Positions 46,401 through 58,559 of a DNA stretch of 64,000 nt are shown piece by piece (the stretch's first letter is position 1; the number at the start of each line of letters is the position of its first letter). The DNA lies in the NCBI RefSeq assembly GCF_022458985.1, contig NC_061779.1, positions 22,241,001-22,305,000 of the forward strand, written 5' to 3'. The DNA comes from Mugil cephalus (lineage: Eukaryota; Chordata; Actinopteri; Mugiliformes; Mugilidae). The position numbers and the translations under genes are program-made. The notes beneath the pieces were generated by a model. The model searched no databases. It had not been told where the DNA came from and saw nothing but the letters and a program-made list of their open reading frames with translations.

Positions 46401-48154
46401 GCTGTAACATTTAATAATGTTTGGAGTCTTGTCATTATCTTGGTACTTTTTTTATCCGTTCCACAAAAATGACTCAGACATCATTACAATAAGAAGTAAA
46501 GCATGTACTGTGATAAAGGCAGAATTAAAATGAGCCCAACAGCAGCCCAGCTGCAGTGGGGAGATTTGTCACCTTCCTGTCTTTACGCCACGTGCTCACA
46601 TTTCACACTCCTGACAGTATTTACCCACCCTGTCTGTAGTTACTCTTCTGGGACCAGGGGAGCTCTGCTAGCAGTTTGCTGAACATCCAGTCAGCCTCTT
46701 CTGGTGGGAGAAAGCCAGGCAGAAGCCGCAGTCTGGACAAATGGACAAAACATGCACACATAACAATAAGGTAAACATACATAATATACACAGTATGTGG
46801 CTAATTTGTTGTTTGTTCCTGCATCAATAAAATCCCTGGTTCGAGTATGTAAATCAACCATCTCCTGACATTTCTATTATACGGCAAAAGGCCCCGTCAA
46901 AGTAAATAACACACGCAAACAAAACTGACGTTAAAATTTACAGAAGAAAATACTTCAAGACATTTCTTTTCATTTTATTCTTCTTTTACTTCTTTAAGTG
47001 CTTAAAGTAACTAAATGGTAATGTATATTTGTAGCTATAAAAAAGTGGCAAGTGAAGTTGGGTGCATGAAATCAATACTTGCTTTTGTGATGACTGCCAT
47101 CTAGTGGACTTAAAACTCAATCACAGATTCGTCTCAAATTCACTACAGACACCAGCCTGGTAATGTCCTCTCATTTCATCCTCTTTTCCATTTGATTTCA
47201 CTCTTATTTATCTACACTTCACACTGAAATAAGTTTCCTCTTCACTGTTCTTCAGATCATTATGACCAAGGTGAAGTCGGGTGTTTATTAGAAACATCTA
47301 TGGGTAGTAATCAACTGAAATTCAAAAGACAAGGATCTATTAACAGCCAGTTACTCACCTGTAATTGGAGGATTTTTTTATTATTCTGTTTTTGACTTTT
47401 TGGAAGAAATCCAAAATGTCATGTTGCCTTTGTTTCAGCTTTGTCTTTTGAATGCCCTCTTCTCCAAACTGCACTTACCTGGACACTCCTGATGGCCCAT
47501 GACTGATCTCATAATCACCCGCCTGCCTGTCCAAAATGTTGGTTTATTAGTCATCTTGTGTGTAGTATACTTGATATTTTGTCACATGAAAGAAAATCTG
47601 ATGACATCTAGTGAAGCCAGAAACTATGACTTACTCTATCACCTTCTCTGGTGGAACTTCTCTGGTCGGCTGTTACGAATGAAAGACAAATAGATAAGGA
47701 ATTACCAAACATCCTAAAATTCATTTTGTTAACATGTAATGGTGATTCTGTTTTCTCATGTCTACCTTGGTTGGTTGGTGAAATTCAAAAGTCTTAGTTG
47801 TTTTCTGGGGACCACATCCCCAAGAACCAGAGGCTGCGTTGGCATTGTTAGACGGGTTGTTGTTTGGGATAGCACCTTTTTACAAAGAACAAAATGGGAA
47901 CACATCACACAGGTTTGTAGCGATCAGTAAAATGTGTTTTACATGTTGATGTATTCAATTTAAAGACAAACAAATTGGCTATGGATATGTAAGTGTATTC
48001 AAACAACAATGCCTAATTCGGTGAGAGACATGCATAGGGAGCTGACCACTTCACAGTACAGATTACACCTTAAATCACCTGTTGTACCCGAGTGTTTTGG
48101 CAGCGGTTTGGCCCAGGAGCCCTGGACTCTGGCACGTTGGCGCTTATCCGACAT
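40471..48154 (-). CDS. alkbh3: alkbh3, Fe(II)/2-oxoglutarate DNA/RNA alkylation repair dioxygenase, 9 coding exons
   Basis: The enzyme removes 1-methyladenine and 3-methylcytosine from single-stranded DNA and RNA by oxidative demethylation. Exons: 48079-48154, 47766-47875, 47635-47669, 47479-47526, 46629-46732, 44611-44699, 43526-43735, 42562-42660, 40471-40596. Phases chain and give 897 nt, 298 aa; the human protein is 286. The start MSDKRQRARVQGSWAKP aligns with the human N-terminus. Core residues are all present: His192 and Asp194 of WHSDDE, His258 opening the last exon, and Arg270 and Arg276 in RINLTFR, each one position beyond the human set. The 35-nt exon at 47635-47669 is the smallest. 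A non-coding first exon (48937 to about 49030, donor GTAAGA) is likely. The stop is TAA at 40471-40473. Confidence 0.95.
43526..43735 (-). CDS. alkbh3: alkbh3 exon 7, catalytic core with HxD iron-binding motif
   Basis: Encodes residues 155-224, beginning WHPLLATLRETVSQ. FNSLLCNLYRDGHDSIGWHS leads into DDEASLG, holding the HxD metal ligands and the substrate-side NLYR signature shared by ALKBH2 and ALKBH3. It ends SLRKQPPP with a GTGAGA donor. The length, 210 nt, is a whole number of codons. Confidence 0.95.
44408..44560 (+). mobile_element. Teleost LINE 3' tail repeat
   Basis: Contains CTTCCTGTTAAAAGGG, TTTTTCCTTGCCACCGTTGC and GATGCTATATAAATTAAATT, ending in ATTGA-like units. This is the standard 3' end of a very common fish interspersed repeat. 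It lies in alkbh3 intron 6, only about 50 bp from the donor of exon 6. Confidence 0.7.
44777..45183. repeat. Dispersed repeat, copy B, in an alkbh3 intron
   Basis: Second copy of the repeat at 37926-38406, ending AGATTTTTACTCTTTTTACT as copy A ends AGATTTTTAACTCTTTGACT. It lies directly between the real exon 6 of alkbh3 and a broken copy of that exon. Confidence 0.8.
45178..45237 (-). pseudogene. Duplicated partial copy of alkbh3 exon 6
   Basis: Plus-strand sequence from ACTCTCCATACC to CTCACCTCAACC repeats 44655-44705 with few changes. It carries the exon's first 42 or so coding bases and a changed but still AG-ending acceptor. If spliced in, it would encode PRLTCWYGE and then meet TAA at once, and it has no donor. 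Similar intron sequence (AATAACATTTAG[CT]TGAGAAACTCA) follows both copies, so about 120-180 bp was duplicated. Confidence 0.85.
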
Positions 48155-48936
48155 CACATTACATCTTTCATGGGAGATAGAAAAGAAGCAGAACATTAAC
48201 ATGAGGAAAATTTCTCCACACAGAAAAAAAACAAAAACAAAACAAAGACAACTTTTTTTTTCCTAGATTTCTCTGTACACATTATAACATACAATCCAAA
48301 CAATTTAACTAAACATCTAAAGGTCAGAACACCACCTTAGGATGTGTCTGTCTTCCATCCACAGACCAAACTTAGTAGTGGAAAGAAAAACACCAAAGAA
48401 GAAACTAGCATCTCAAACTAGCATCCATTCAAACTAGCGTAGGCTACGTGTTCTATTTTTCCTTCCCATGTGAATGTATCTCTATGAACGTTTTAGCATT
48501 TGGTTTTAGTACTTTAGTTTTGCAACCCCTTGTGACATTTAACCAGCCCTAATGTTAGTTATAATTGCTTTAACTGTTCCATTTAATGTAGTTTTCCAGA
48601 TTTAGTGTTGCTTCTGTTTTCATCTTTAGTTAAATTTCTAGCTAGTAGCATTTCTGTAGTCGTAAACGTCTATTTGGTTTTAAGCTACAGTAAACTATGG
48701 AGTGGCTGAGTCTTCCTGAATTATTTCAGCACTGAGGTACTGTTTTCTGAAGCAATATCTAGCAAGTCTGACTGAATAGTCGGCTACCTACAGTATAAGT
48801 GACCACGTGAAGCAGCTAAACGTCTCAAAGTTAGCCTCCTCACATAAACACTTTGTAACTGCCGTCATCTATTTAAACAAACAAACAAACAAACAAAACG
48901 GTGACTAACACTAAATCAAAACTTCCAATGTCTTAC

Positions 48937-49030
48937 CTAAGTGACTGCTAAACACAGAAACCCACCGGTTTGACAGCCATATTAGAGTGTTACAGAAAAA
49001 TAAATCCTACCCGGAACTGAGATGCGAGTT
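48937..49030 (-). other. Probable non-coding first exon of alkbh3
   Basis: On the minus strand the sequence ends AGTGACTTAG... at a GTAAGA donor (CTTAG then GTAAGACA, exon left edge 48937). The coding exon's 5' side has an acceptor-like CATGAAAG just before the ATG. The transcription start is not defined. Confidence 0.45.
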
Positions 49031-49069
49031 CAGGGTTCCGGTCTATTGTTTTCCATGTGTCCCCATTTA

Positions 49070-49500
49070 GACTAAGACAGACTTTAATGATCCACAAGGG
49101 AAGTCGCCAGGTCATAGTAGCTTATTTGTTACAAAAAATGAGCTGTTGTACAGGTAGATAGAGTAAGGTGTAAAAAAAAGTTCTATAGTATTCAGTTTGG
49201 GAGCGGAGCTGAATCAGTCTGCTGGAGAATGAGCTCCTCTGCCGTTTATCCAGTGTCCTCCCGTCCTTCAGTTAGACAAACGTCTCCACTCCCTACGTCA
49301 ATTTGTCGATCCTACTGATTTCTTTTTTGCTGGTACTACTCCCCCAACAAACCCAAAGTTTGTACAGGGCACTACAACAAGGCCCTTCTTGTACACCCCT
49401 CCAGTCCAGTCTGTTGTTCATGTAGACTCCCAGATATTTGTTTCAGTCCACTACTTCCACCACCAGGCCTTGGATGGGTGTTGACCAAACAACATTTGAG
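49070..49500 (-). mobile_element. Non-LTR retrotransposon (CR1/Rex1-like) 3' fragment, minus strand
   Basis: On the minus strand it decodes in broken frames to KYLGVYMNNRLDWRG, SALYKL, DKLT and SSFSSRLIQL, the C-terminal region of a LINE reverse-transcriptase ORF, followed by the tail also seen at 16327-16520. It sits just upstream of the alkbh3 first exon. Confidence 0.7.
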
Positions 49501-49621
49501 TACATTTACTGTTTATTGCTCAAGCTAAGCTTTGATGCAAGTGTGCTTGTAATGATTTAGTTTGCATTCAAGATTTTTCATTGAAAACACATGATCCATC
49601 TATGACATTAACCAGTATATA

Positions 49622-49769
49622 CACTGCCTGGCCAAAAATAATCACCACCTGGATTTAACAAAGCAAATAGGTAGGAACCTCTGACTGGATAATCACTGCA
49701 TGGGTCCAATGAAATATTACAATGTATGATCTTTTTTTTTTTGGTGGAGACTTTTTTTGTCAAGGCAGT
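49622..49769. mobile_element. 148-bp MITE with TA target duplication
   Basis: The left end CACTGCCTGGCCAAAAATAA and the right end TTTTTTTGTCAAGGCAGT are inverted repeats, with TA on each side (49620-49621 and 49770-49771). The CTGCCTGGCCAAAAA end belongs to a Tc1/mariner-like family common in fish. No coding capacity. Confidence 0.75.
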
Positions 49770-50004
49770 TATTTGGAGTATAATGTTGTTGTCAGCTACA
49801 GATTGACTAGTAATGTGCTTCACAGACTTGACTTAACTTACTGAGAAGACACATGACTCATCTGCAGTGTATCCTTTACAAGACAAACGACAAACGCAAC
49901 ACATTCTATTTTTTTTTTTTTTTTATTAACAAAGAGTAGAAAACACAAGTTGTCAACAGCTGGATGAACACAAACTGTGTTTTTTTCCATGTAGCATTCA
50001 AATT

Positions 50005-50010
50005 TTTATT
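50005..50010 (-). terminator. Candidate polyadenylation signal of hsd17b12
   Basis: AATAAA on the minus strand about 1 kb after the stop at 51004; another at 49922-49927. The span 50011-51003 is then the 3' UTR, with no other feature seen. Confidence 0.5.
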
Positions 50011-51003
50011 TGCAAGCATATAAAAGCATTCACTAAACCGCGCAGTTGAGGTCAGACAGCACAGGTCAGATCTTGTCATACAGGAACTGATATGGGAAAC
50101 AACTAAAGAGGAGCACTTTCTCTTTCATACAACAAACAGCTGGTGGTTTGTGACCCAGTCAGCACATAATTCTTTAAACATAGCTGGTGATGTAAAATCT
50201 TTCTTTAAACGAGATTATTCGCCTTATCTGTGGAATCTTCTCAAAGAAAACGGAAAAAAATAGTACACCAAAAATATAACACCAATCACAGTAAATGAAA
50301 TCACCAAGTACCCTTTCACGGAAACCGATTATTTCCAGCATTGGTGCCAGGAGAAAAGTACTTTACGACTAAGGCTTAGGATTGGCTTAGAAGAAGTGAT
50401 ACATTGGTGCAACAGCAACCCACCCCAAGGTGTCATTTTAAACACATTGTAAACATGCAATATCATAGAAAAGACAGAGGAAATATCAAATGCATGACAA
50501 GCAAGTAAACTGGCATGTTAGAAAGCAGATATTGCTATTATTAAATGTCTGATTTGTAAACAGGACCGGCTTGGGCTCGTGTGATCATACAAATATAAAA
50601 TAAATAATTATATTATATATATGTAAAAAAAAAAAAAAAGATACCCGCCACCATTTTCCACTGCTTATAACAGCAGGGTTAACAAATCACTCTTTTTTTT
50701 TTGGTCATGTTATTGCTATCATCAGTGTCAGAGGCAAAAAAATATTAATGTCCTTTGCCAAGAGCAGCATTTTATTTTTGCATCACCTCCTGCCTTCTTT
50801 GGCCACTTCACAACCAAATAACCTTGGTTGTAATTTTAAACGCAAAGTCAGCACACATGATCTGACGTGTACTAAAAAGGCACAAAGGTGAAATCTAAGG
50901 CACGCCTGGAGGATCAATCCTACAAATACACGATCTCTTTCTTCCTTAAATGCTGCACTCAGTCAAAGCCGAGCAACCATGTGCATCACAGTTCACCATC
51001 CTC

Positions 51004-54000
51004 CTAGTCACTCTTCAAGTTGGTCCCATTCTTCTGCTCCCTCAGCCTCCTCCTGTGCAGGTATCCAGTACGCTGGAGACGGTTCATTCTGGCTCCAAAG
51101 AAGATGACAATTCTGCTCGGCACCAGCTTGGTGGTCAACCAACCCTATTATCAAAGACAATGGTGCATTCAATTAAATCTGTACCTTTCAGGGATCTATC
51201 TTTCAGTGGGAGCTGATAAGTAAAACGTTTGATGAAAACCACTTTTCATGTCAAGACAAACTGGTACTACAATAACTAATAGACAACAGATATTGACAAT
51301 GCAAATGATATTTTGGGGTTTACCGACAGAGGGAAGTATCCATGAGTTGCTTAAATCAACTAATGAGCAAGATTGTTTTGTTTCTCATAAGAGCAACAAG
51401 ATAATTGACAATGCAAATGATTATATTTGGGGTTTTACCATGACAGCATGGGGAAAGTAGCCATTGGTCTGGCTCTGCAGACCCACAGTGCTGAGCTCAG
51501 CTGCCACGTAGCGCTCTGGGGTGGGCTTGTCCAAGGTGGGCTTCCTGATGCGAGTCATTTTAGTGGCGACGAAGAAGGGAAGCACACTCTGCAGAAAGAC
51601 AAACAATGAACATTGGAGATGAAAAAAAAAAATCCTCAGCTTAGCATAAAGTTTAATAAACTTGAATTAAATCAGCTAAATTTAAATGACACCACTGCAA
51701 TGTCCACATAGTACATGAAGACATGCTACCAACTAGTTATGAAGTCACACTGATTTAAACTGAAACTCTCACACACTTTGACCACAAGGTGGCACATAGT
51801 AATTGTACTAGGTCACTAAAACAGAACACAATGTATCCATTTCACTGGCCTTCAAGGAAGGCTGGTTAAAATTTGATTTTGTAGTTTTCTTTAAATTAAA
51901 TTGGGAAGTGAGCCAAGAAGCATAAGGGGAAACACTGTCACAGAGTCATCAGCCAATGTTTTGATAAAACCACAAAGACATAGTTAAATTCCACCACACC
52001 ACACACTTACTGTAACTTAATTTGACTCTGATTTATGGTATCATCAAGTTAGGGTAGGGAAGCAATGCTGTAAAGTTGTTTGCTTCTTCTGGTTTCATTT
52101 ATCATCTACAGCAGCTGAAAAAAAAATAAAAATCCCCACCGGCCCCCAACTCACCTGGATGATGATGCCCTGACGCCTGTACTCCTCCTGAAGGCCACGG
52201 GAGAAGAAGTCTACAAAGGCCTGCACACAGAAAGATAAAAGATTTAACACGACATGCTTTCCAGAAGGACTTCTTGCTTGTTTTCAAATAAAACACATCC
52301 AGATATCACACATACCTTGGTTGCAGAGTAGACTGTGAGCAGAGGGACGGGGTACATGCCGCTGGCAGAGGAGATGTTGAGGATGACACCTTTGGACCTG
52401 AGAAACACACAAAACTTGGCTTTTAGTTGAATAAATCAAGTTTCATAAGTTAAACAATCATCACAATTACGTTACAGGCGTTTCAATTCTATTTGGAGTT
52501 TTTCCACTTCAGAAAAGCCTGGTGAAATCCTCAGTTTCAACGCTGCTGCCACACCACCACAACTCCGCATCACGAGGCTTTCTTTGAGCACTGATCTCAG
52601 AACAGCGCATAAGTGTTTTTAGGTCCTATTTGTATTTCCCATCACATCCACCAACTTTCAATGATTTTCCAGACCAGTGGGAACCCTGTGTCTACACACA
52701 TTTAGCACACTGACAAATACACACAAAGTGATACCGCACACACACACTAAAACAGTGTGATAGTGGCCGTGTGCGTTGCCATGGCAGCCTGTTGCTGCAG
52801 TGATGTAGTGGAGACGCTCCAGCCTCACACGGCACCAAATGTGCCTCGGCTGCTATTGGACGGCAGGAATCACATGGGAGCAGAGCAGCCAATCGGGTGG
52901 GAAGAACACTTTGTGTGAATTGAAAGCTTGTCAGCATTGCGAACAAAGGAGGAGAGGGGAAAAGATGCGGTGATGGAAAAGGCTCAGTGAGGATTTCTCG
53001 TCCCACTTCTCCATAACAGAGTCACCTTTCCCAAGTGTCGCCCCCCAAATACGGCTTTTGTTTGATTCTGAGATTCCCTGTTGGGCTCAGTGCCACCTTC
53101 TGCCGCTCACTACACTGATAATTGACTGCAGTCATGTCGCAAAACATGGAAGCCCATCATTTAACTCACCTGTCAGTCATTCTGGGCAGCACAAGACGGG
53201 TCATCTGAAAGAACAATAACACAGGCTCAGTAAACAACAATCACACAAACACAACTCATGGAGGGAAAACAAGGGGACAAGAGAACAGAGGAGGACTTTT
53301 ATTTAAAAAAATAAAATAAAATAAAACAAGACTAAAAGTAAGAGGGAGAGAGAGCCAGAGACCAGAGGAGAGAGAGTTGCGTGGGTGGCATGTACAGACA
53401 GCGTTGGTGTAGTCCACCGTTGCTTTGGGAACAACTGAGACACTGCAGGTACCATGGTAGGAACAGCAGAAGAAGAGAATGAAAAAGATGAGGAAAACAA
53501 CAGAAAGGGGGGGAAAGTGATAGACATGAACCAGCTTTAAACAAACAACTGGGGCCTAATAGAAATCAGAGTTAAATTATGAGGAGTCGTTTCAGAGATC
53601 AGCTCACCTGAAGCACTGAGGTCATGTTGACATTGATCATATTGGTGATGAACTGAAACACAGAAACATCAGTCAGATAAAAACTTAGGTACAAGATCAG
53701 ATGTCTACCACATAAAAGCATAATTAGAAGCACAGTGGTGGTATACTGATGCCATAAAGAGGACACTTGTGTTTTGATGGTATCTCTACTTCAGTAACAG
53801 AAAAACAAGCATTAACACAGATTTTCCATCTACAAGTTAAGATTGCTCACATTGTCCAGATCAGGAATGTGGAGGAAGTACTCAGGGTAGGGATAAGACA
53901 CGCCGACATTGTTGACTGTTGAAGACAAAAGGGAAGAAAAGAGCAATTACTCTACTGTTTTCATAAAGTAACACCGGGTTCTCTAACATATCTGCCACAA

Positions 54001-57000
54001 GGTGGCAGCAAAAGCAAACAAGCCAACATATCTTCCACACTAGACACAGCCACACCTTGCAACCAGTAGAGCATAACTGTTATCATAAAAAAAAAAAAAG
54101 AACAAAGAGTTCCTTAAATGCAGAACAGAAAAGTACATTGTGAACTCAAGTATGAAACATCTCCAAATGACATCAGCAGCTGACATTTTAGTGCATCTCC
54201 AAACACACGGCGTACATGGCGTACAAATAGTTTCAGGACAAAAACGGACAAGATGAGAGGAAGAGTGCCGATAGTTTGGTTAGACTGTCGTCACTGCCTC
54301 CACAAGGAACTTAAAAATGACCAGTCAGTAACAAGGCTAATGAATAACTTGGCAGTGGAAAAAAAAAAGAAAAAAAGATTGATATGTATCCAATTACACT
54401 ACTTTTTTAGAAGAATCAGGAGATGTCACGGCCCATTACATTTCAGGTCAAGCTGTTCATTTAGAACAACATACAGACATATTCCAGAAGAAGTCTGTCA
54501 GACCTGGGTCGGCAAAGTTTTACAGCTAAGGGCAACCCCTCAGCCCTGTGAATTATCTTTATATAATTATGTCTCTGCATTTCTACAATCCTCACATTTC
54601 TACCAACATCTCACCAAAAGCTGAAAACAGGTAGTATTTCATTCTGCTTGAATCCACACTGTACATGAGTGTCAAGTGTTTTTTGTTCAAGTGGAATGCA
54701 GTTTCTCTTGTAGTTTTGCTTGGCTCTTTGACACGTTTTAAAGAGGAATGGCAGCCAATAAGTTGACATGTAGACTCTGTCTGTAAGTTAGGCAGAAATC
54801 TAAAAACACTCCTGTAATCTACAGTCCAGCAAATAAAAATGTTGCAGAAACCAGCTCTTACCAAGAACACCGATCTCCAGACCAGCCAGCCCTGCCTCAA
54901 TCTTAGGATAGATGTCCGCCTTGCCAAAGTCAACAGCAATGGTCCTAGTCTCCACTTTATACTGCTCCTCTGTGAAGGACAAAGCAAGTATGTGTTAGTT
55001 GTAGTCACAATGACATGAAGGAATGTGCATTAGCAATAAGGGGTTTAAACTGCAGAAATAAAGTTACATTGTACAGTTCAAGTGCTGTCTGGATCAAAGC
55101 TAAGAAGGATCCATGGTTAAGGTCACTCTTCCTAGTGGCCGACGCTTTTACACCACACATTCTTATCATCCAGCACTGAGCTTATTACATGCCCCAACAG
55201 CAGAGCAATATTGCGTTTCAGAAACCTTGAATCCGTTCACTGTCACTGTCGCGCTCCAACTGAAGAGGGCACTGCGTACCAACGAACCAGCAGGACGGTC
55301 TTCTCCCACCTCCCTCCACTCCCTCGTCATGTTTGACGCGCCTGCTGCAATTAGAATTTATTGTCCAAAGACTCGTTTGGCTGATAGGTGGCCGAGGGAG
55401 TTATAAGAGGAAAATTCCTGGGATGTGCCTCGGCAGAGACCAGGACTGTGTCAGTGACCTCAGTCAGAGTTGAGACAAGATAGAAAAGAGGGGGACCCTA
55501 ACAGGGATGTGAGGTAGGGCGACTACAATAAATATAAAAATCAAAACGACTTAATGGTTGGAGCATCCTTGGAATTTGTCATGATAACTGCTGTTGAGTG
55601 GAAGAAAATGATAAAAGGGGAAAAATGTGGAAATATCAAGTCTGAGGTTACTAAACTGTGGCAGACATTTGGTGAAGACGGTCTGTGCGATCAAGACACA
55701 AAGAGACGTCTGCACAGAACGAGTAAAGAAACACTGAAATCATAGCTGGGACGGGGTGGGTTGCCTGTTACATGGCAAGCACGGTGGTTTTGCCAGACTA
55801 ATCGTGAGGGAGGAGTGCCAGATTTCGGCACGCCGCACCCTGCTCGTGACTACCCATCAGCCCCCTCTGTGGACTTGAAGCACGACAGGGGAAATTGCGC
55901 TGTGGGAGACGTCACAGACAGATGGAAAGAGAGTGAGCCGGGGAGAGGGCACTATTAACAGAAGGAGGGGGGACACTCGCCATTCAGTCTGTGTTAAAAA
56001 TCTGGAGAAAAGCCAGCATGGAGGAGGACAAAAGTTTCTCCTTTCATGTAGATGCTCATTTACCACTCGTAGTCTCGAATAAGAAAGCCCTGCTTTTTGT
56101 TCAATATCTCAGGATAAACAGGTTGAGCCACAATTTTTTTTTTTTTAAAAAAACAAGGCCAGAAATGTAATCTGTTTTTCTCCGTACCAACAGCGAGGAA
56201 GTAAAACACAGCCTGCTTTGTTGGCTGCATGCTTTCAACTACCATTTTAACTGAAGGAAGGATCAACTTAACAGGTGATCAGGTGATCCTGGAAATAAAC
56301 ACTAGCAGATATTCTATTTTCTACATGATGCAACACAATGCTAAACTCGTCCACATGGAAACTCCTTGTGTTAAATATATTCCCTTTAATCGAGAACTTG
56401 AAAACCAATGAGCCAAAGGCTGATGGGTGCCACGCCACTGCCTGCCCACACAGACACGTCATCATGAACCAACTCACTGCACTCTTAAGCCCAAACAGGT
56501 TTCCATGATGTTGTGGAGACGAACACGCGCACACACACATTTATAGACACTTACGGAATAGGTTGGCCACGTCATCAAGCTTGTCCTGGGAACGACTGAT
56601 CAACATTAAAGCAAATCCTCGACGAGCCAGCTGGAAAGAAAAAGAAAAAAATAAATAAGTTAACAGATGCACAGATTTAATCACAAATGAATGACACATA
56701 CAGTAAAGGAGCGGCTCCTCTGTGCCAATTTTCTGTTGATTGGTGAGGACATAAATCTTTTGTAAGGAAGCACTTTGCGGTCACACATGCATGACGCCCA
56801 CAGATTTGAACACATAGTTGGCAACCATGGGTCACAAAAGAGACATGTACATGCACATGTACAGTATAACCCACAAATGTTGACAGCAGAAACAGATTAA
56901 CTACTTAGACTATTTCACAACTTTGACTTAGGAAACAAGAGTAGGAAAGACTTCCTAAGGACTGTGGTGGCAGACATTTTGACTTCACAGTAGAGAAAGG

Positions 57001-57600
57001 GCATGTGTAACTACTACGGCTACGTCACAATTCCTCCAGTCCTACGTCTGTACATACTGGTCGAGTGCCATGGCTTGCTGGGTATTAATTCCATCCCTAC
57101 AGTGCCAAGACGAAATGCATTCCCACCAGGTCAGTTAACATGAGTTCAGCCAGGTCGTGTCTTGAGTGTGTGACCTATTCACGGTCACAGGGACCAAATC
57201 TGAACGTGCATAACAGATATTTGGAATGTTCTGAGTTTTCTCCAAGAACCGTAACACCCTCTTGAAATCCAGCACAGATACGCTTGATAAAATGGTGGCG
57301 TACCAGTGCGTGGCGAGCGGCTAACCCCGCTGTAGCACCAACAGCAACAACATGAGTCAATGGCCTTACATGACTATATTATACAGCTAGCACGCCCACA
57401 CTGGTACGGGCCAAACACGTGGCAGGGTAGCCCCTATTCAACGTGTGCTTGTTACCTCTGTATGAGTTCTTGTTGGTAAGCCTGCCCTGAAGTGTGTGTG
57501 TGTGTGTGTATACTGTATGTGTGTGTGTGAGTACTCTTGTACACGTTAATAGGCCTGTAAGAGCTCCCCTAACGTGGCCTTTGAGTGAACATGGGTGGGT

Positions 57601-57642
<42 letters not shown>

Positions 57643-57750
57643 ACACATGAGTCATATCTTTTCCCTGAAAGAAATGAAATAAATAAGGGTCCAGGAGCCT
57701 CACCTCCTCCGCATAGGATTTCCCAATTCCGTCAGTGGCTCCCGTCACAA
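51004..57750 (-). CDS. hsd17b12: hsd17b12, very-long-chain 3-oxoacyl-CoA reductase, coding exons 2-11 (5' end missing)
   Basis: An ER-membrane short-chain dehydrogenase/reductase that performs the second step of each fatty-acid elongation cycle, reducing 3-oxoacyl-CoA with NADPH. Exons: 57704-57750, 56555-56630, 54862-54969, 53851-53915, 53608-53652, 53170-53204, 52316-52397, 52155-52220, 51439-51588, 51004-51144. All phases chain; the 815 nt plus a missing first exon would give about 320 aa, as in the family. Motifs: cofactor glycines in [28 protein letters not shown], catalytic Ser in NISSASGM and Tyr/Lys in YSATK, then the family tail [15 protein letters not shown] and [16 protein letters not shown]. 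Exon 57704 begins in phase 1, so a first exon with the N-terminal anchor must lie upstream. Fish have a and b paralogues; which one is not settled. Confidence 0.95.
51284..51438. repeat. Local direct duplication around the hsd17b12 penultimate donor
   Basis: A block of about 40 bp occurs at 51284-51323 and again at 51394-51438, sharing ATTGACAATGCAAATGAT and TTTGGGGTTT. The second copy ends exactly at the functional donor (minus strand GTAAAACCCC); the first copy carries a matching GTAAACCCC. Confidence 0.85.
52316..52397 (-). CDS. hsd17b12: hsd17b12 catalytic exon (Ser and YxxxK)
   Basis: Encodes [20 protein letters not shown] then TVYSATK. It carries the catalytic Ser of the SSASGM motif and the Tyr and Lys of YSATK, so the active site of the reductase is intact. 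It starts in phase 2 after the short exon at 53170-53204 and ends on a full codon at a GTATGT donor. Confidence 0.93.
57603..57641. repeat. (GT)n microsatellite in hsd17b12 intron
   Basis: About 19 dinucleotide copies, preceded by GGGT units; shorter TG tracts lie at 57495 and 57518. Confidence 0.95.
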
Positions 57751-58559
57751 CTAGAGAGAAACAGAAAGAAGAAAGGTCAGTATAGGTGCTCTTGACACAC
57801 ACACTCACAGCAAAGGAGTGGTCAAATGAAACTCTGCTCAAATAATGAGGGACAAGGATTAACTAATCTGAATTTTACAAGATCTGATTGCAGTCTGAGA
57901 GATTGTAGATATTCTAGCCATTTACACCATCACTGAAGACTCACAAACACCATGTAATAGGCAATATTCCTGTTGTCTTTATTCCCGTTACAAAACGCAC
58001 AATGCTCATCAGTCAAATATAATTTCTTTTGTGTATGCGTTAATTTTGTGTATGGACACAGTGAGCCTCTTGTCCAAAAGTGAGGAGAGATGCAAATAAT
58101 ACAACACAGGAAAGTATAAATTATACTTTGAAAGACAATAGAGGGGATAGATTATATAGAGTTGGAGATAAAATGGAAATGATTAAAGCAGCACAAAATC
58201 TGAAGACAGTATAAGACTCACAAAGCCCTCAATGCCCACCGATACGTCAGTGAGAGCTCCTGTGATGTAAAACGATATCATGAACGCACGCGAAACGCAG
58301 CCCTGGATCACTTATCAGTTCAACATGTGGACAAAAATCTCAGTGGCAAGCTGGAATCGGACGCTGGCAAATCAGGAGAGCGGTTTGGTAAAAGCGAAGG
58401 GACCGTTTCTCAGGAGCACAACGTAAAGATGGTGGAGAGGCCGAGGCGTGAGGAGGAGACGGAGGCAGGGGAAGGAGCTGGTGTTCTTCTTGTGTTCAGA
58501 GTTCTCCTCACCTTGTCAAGCAAACAGGGCTATTTTTAAACCTTCACTGCCCATCAACC

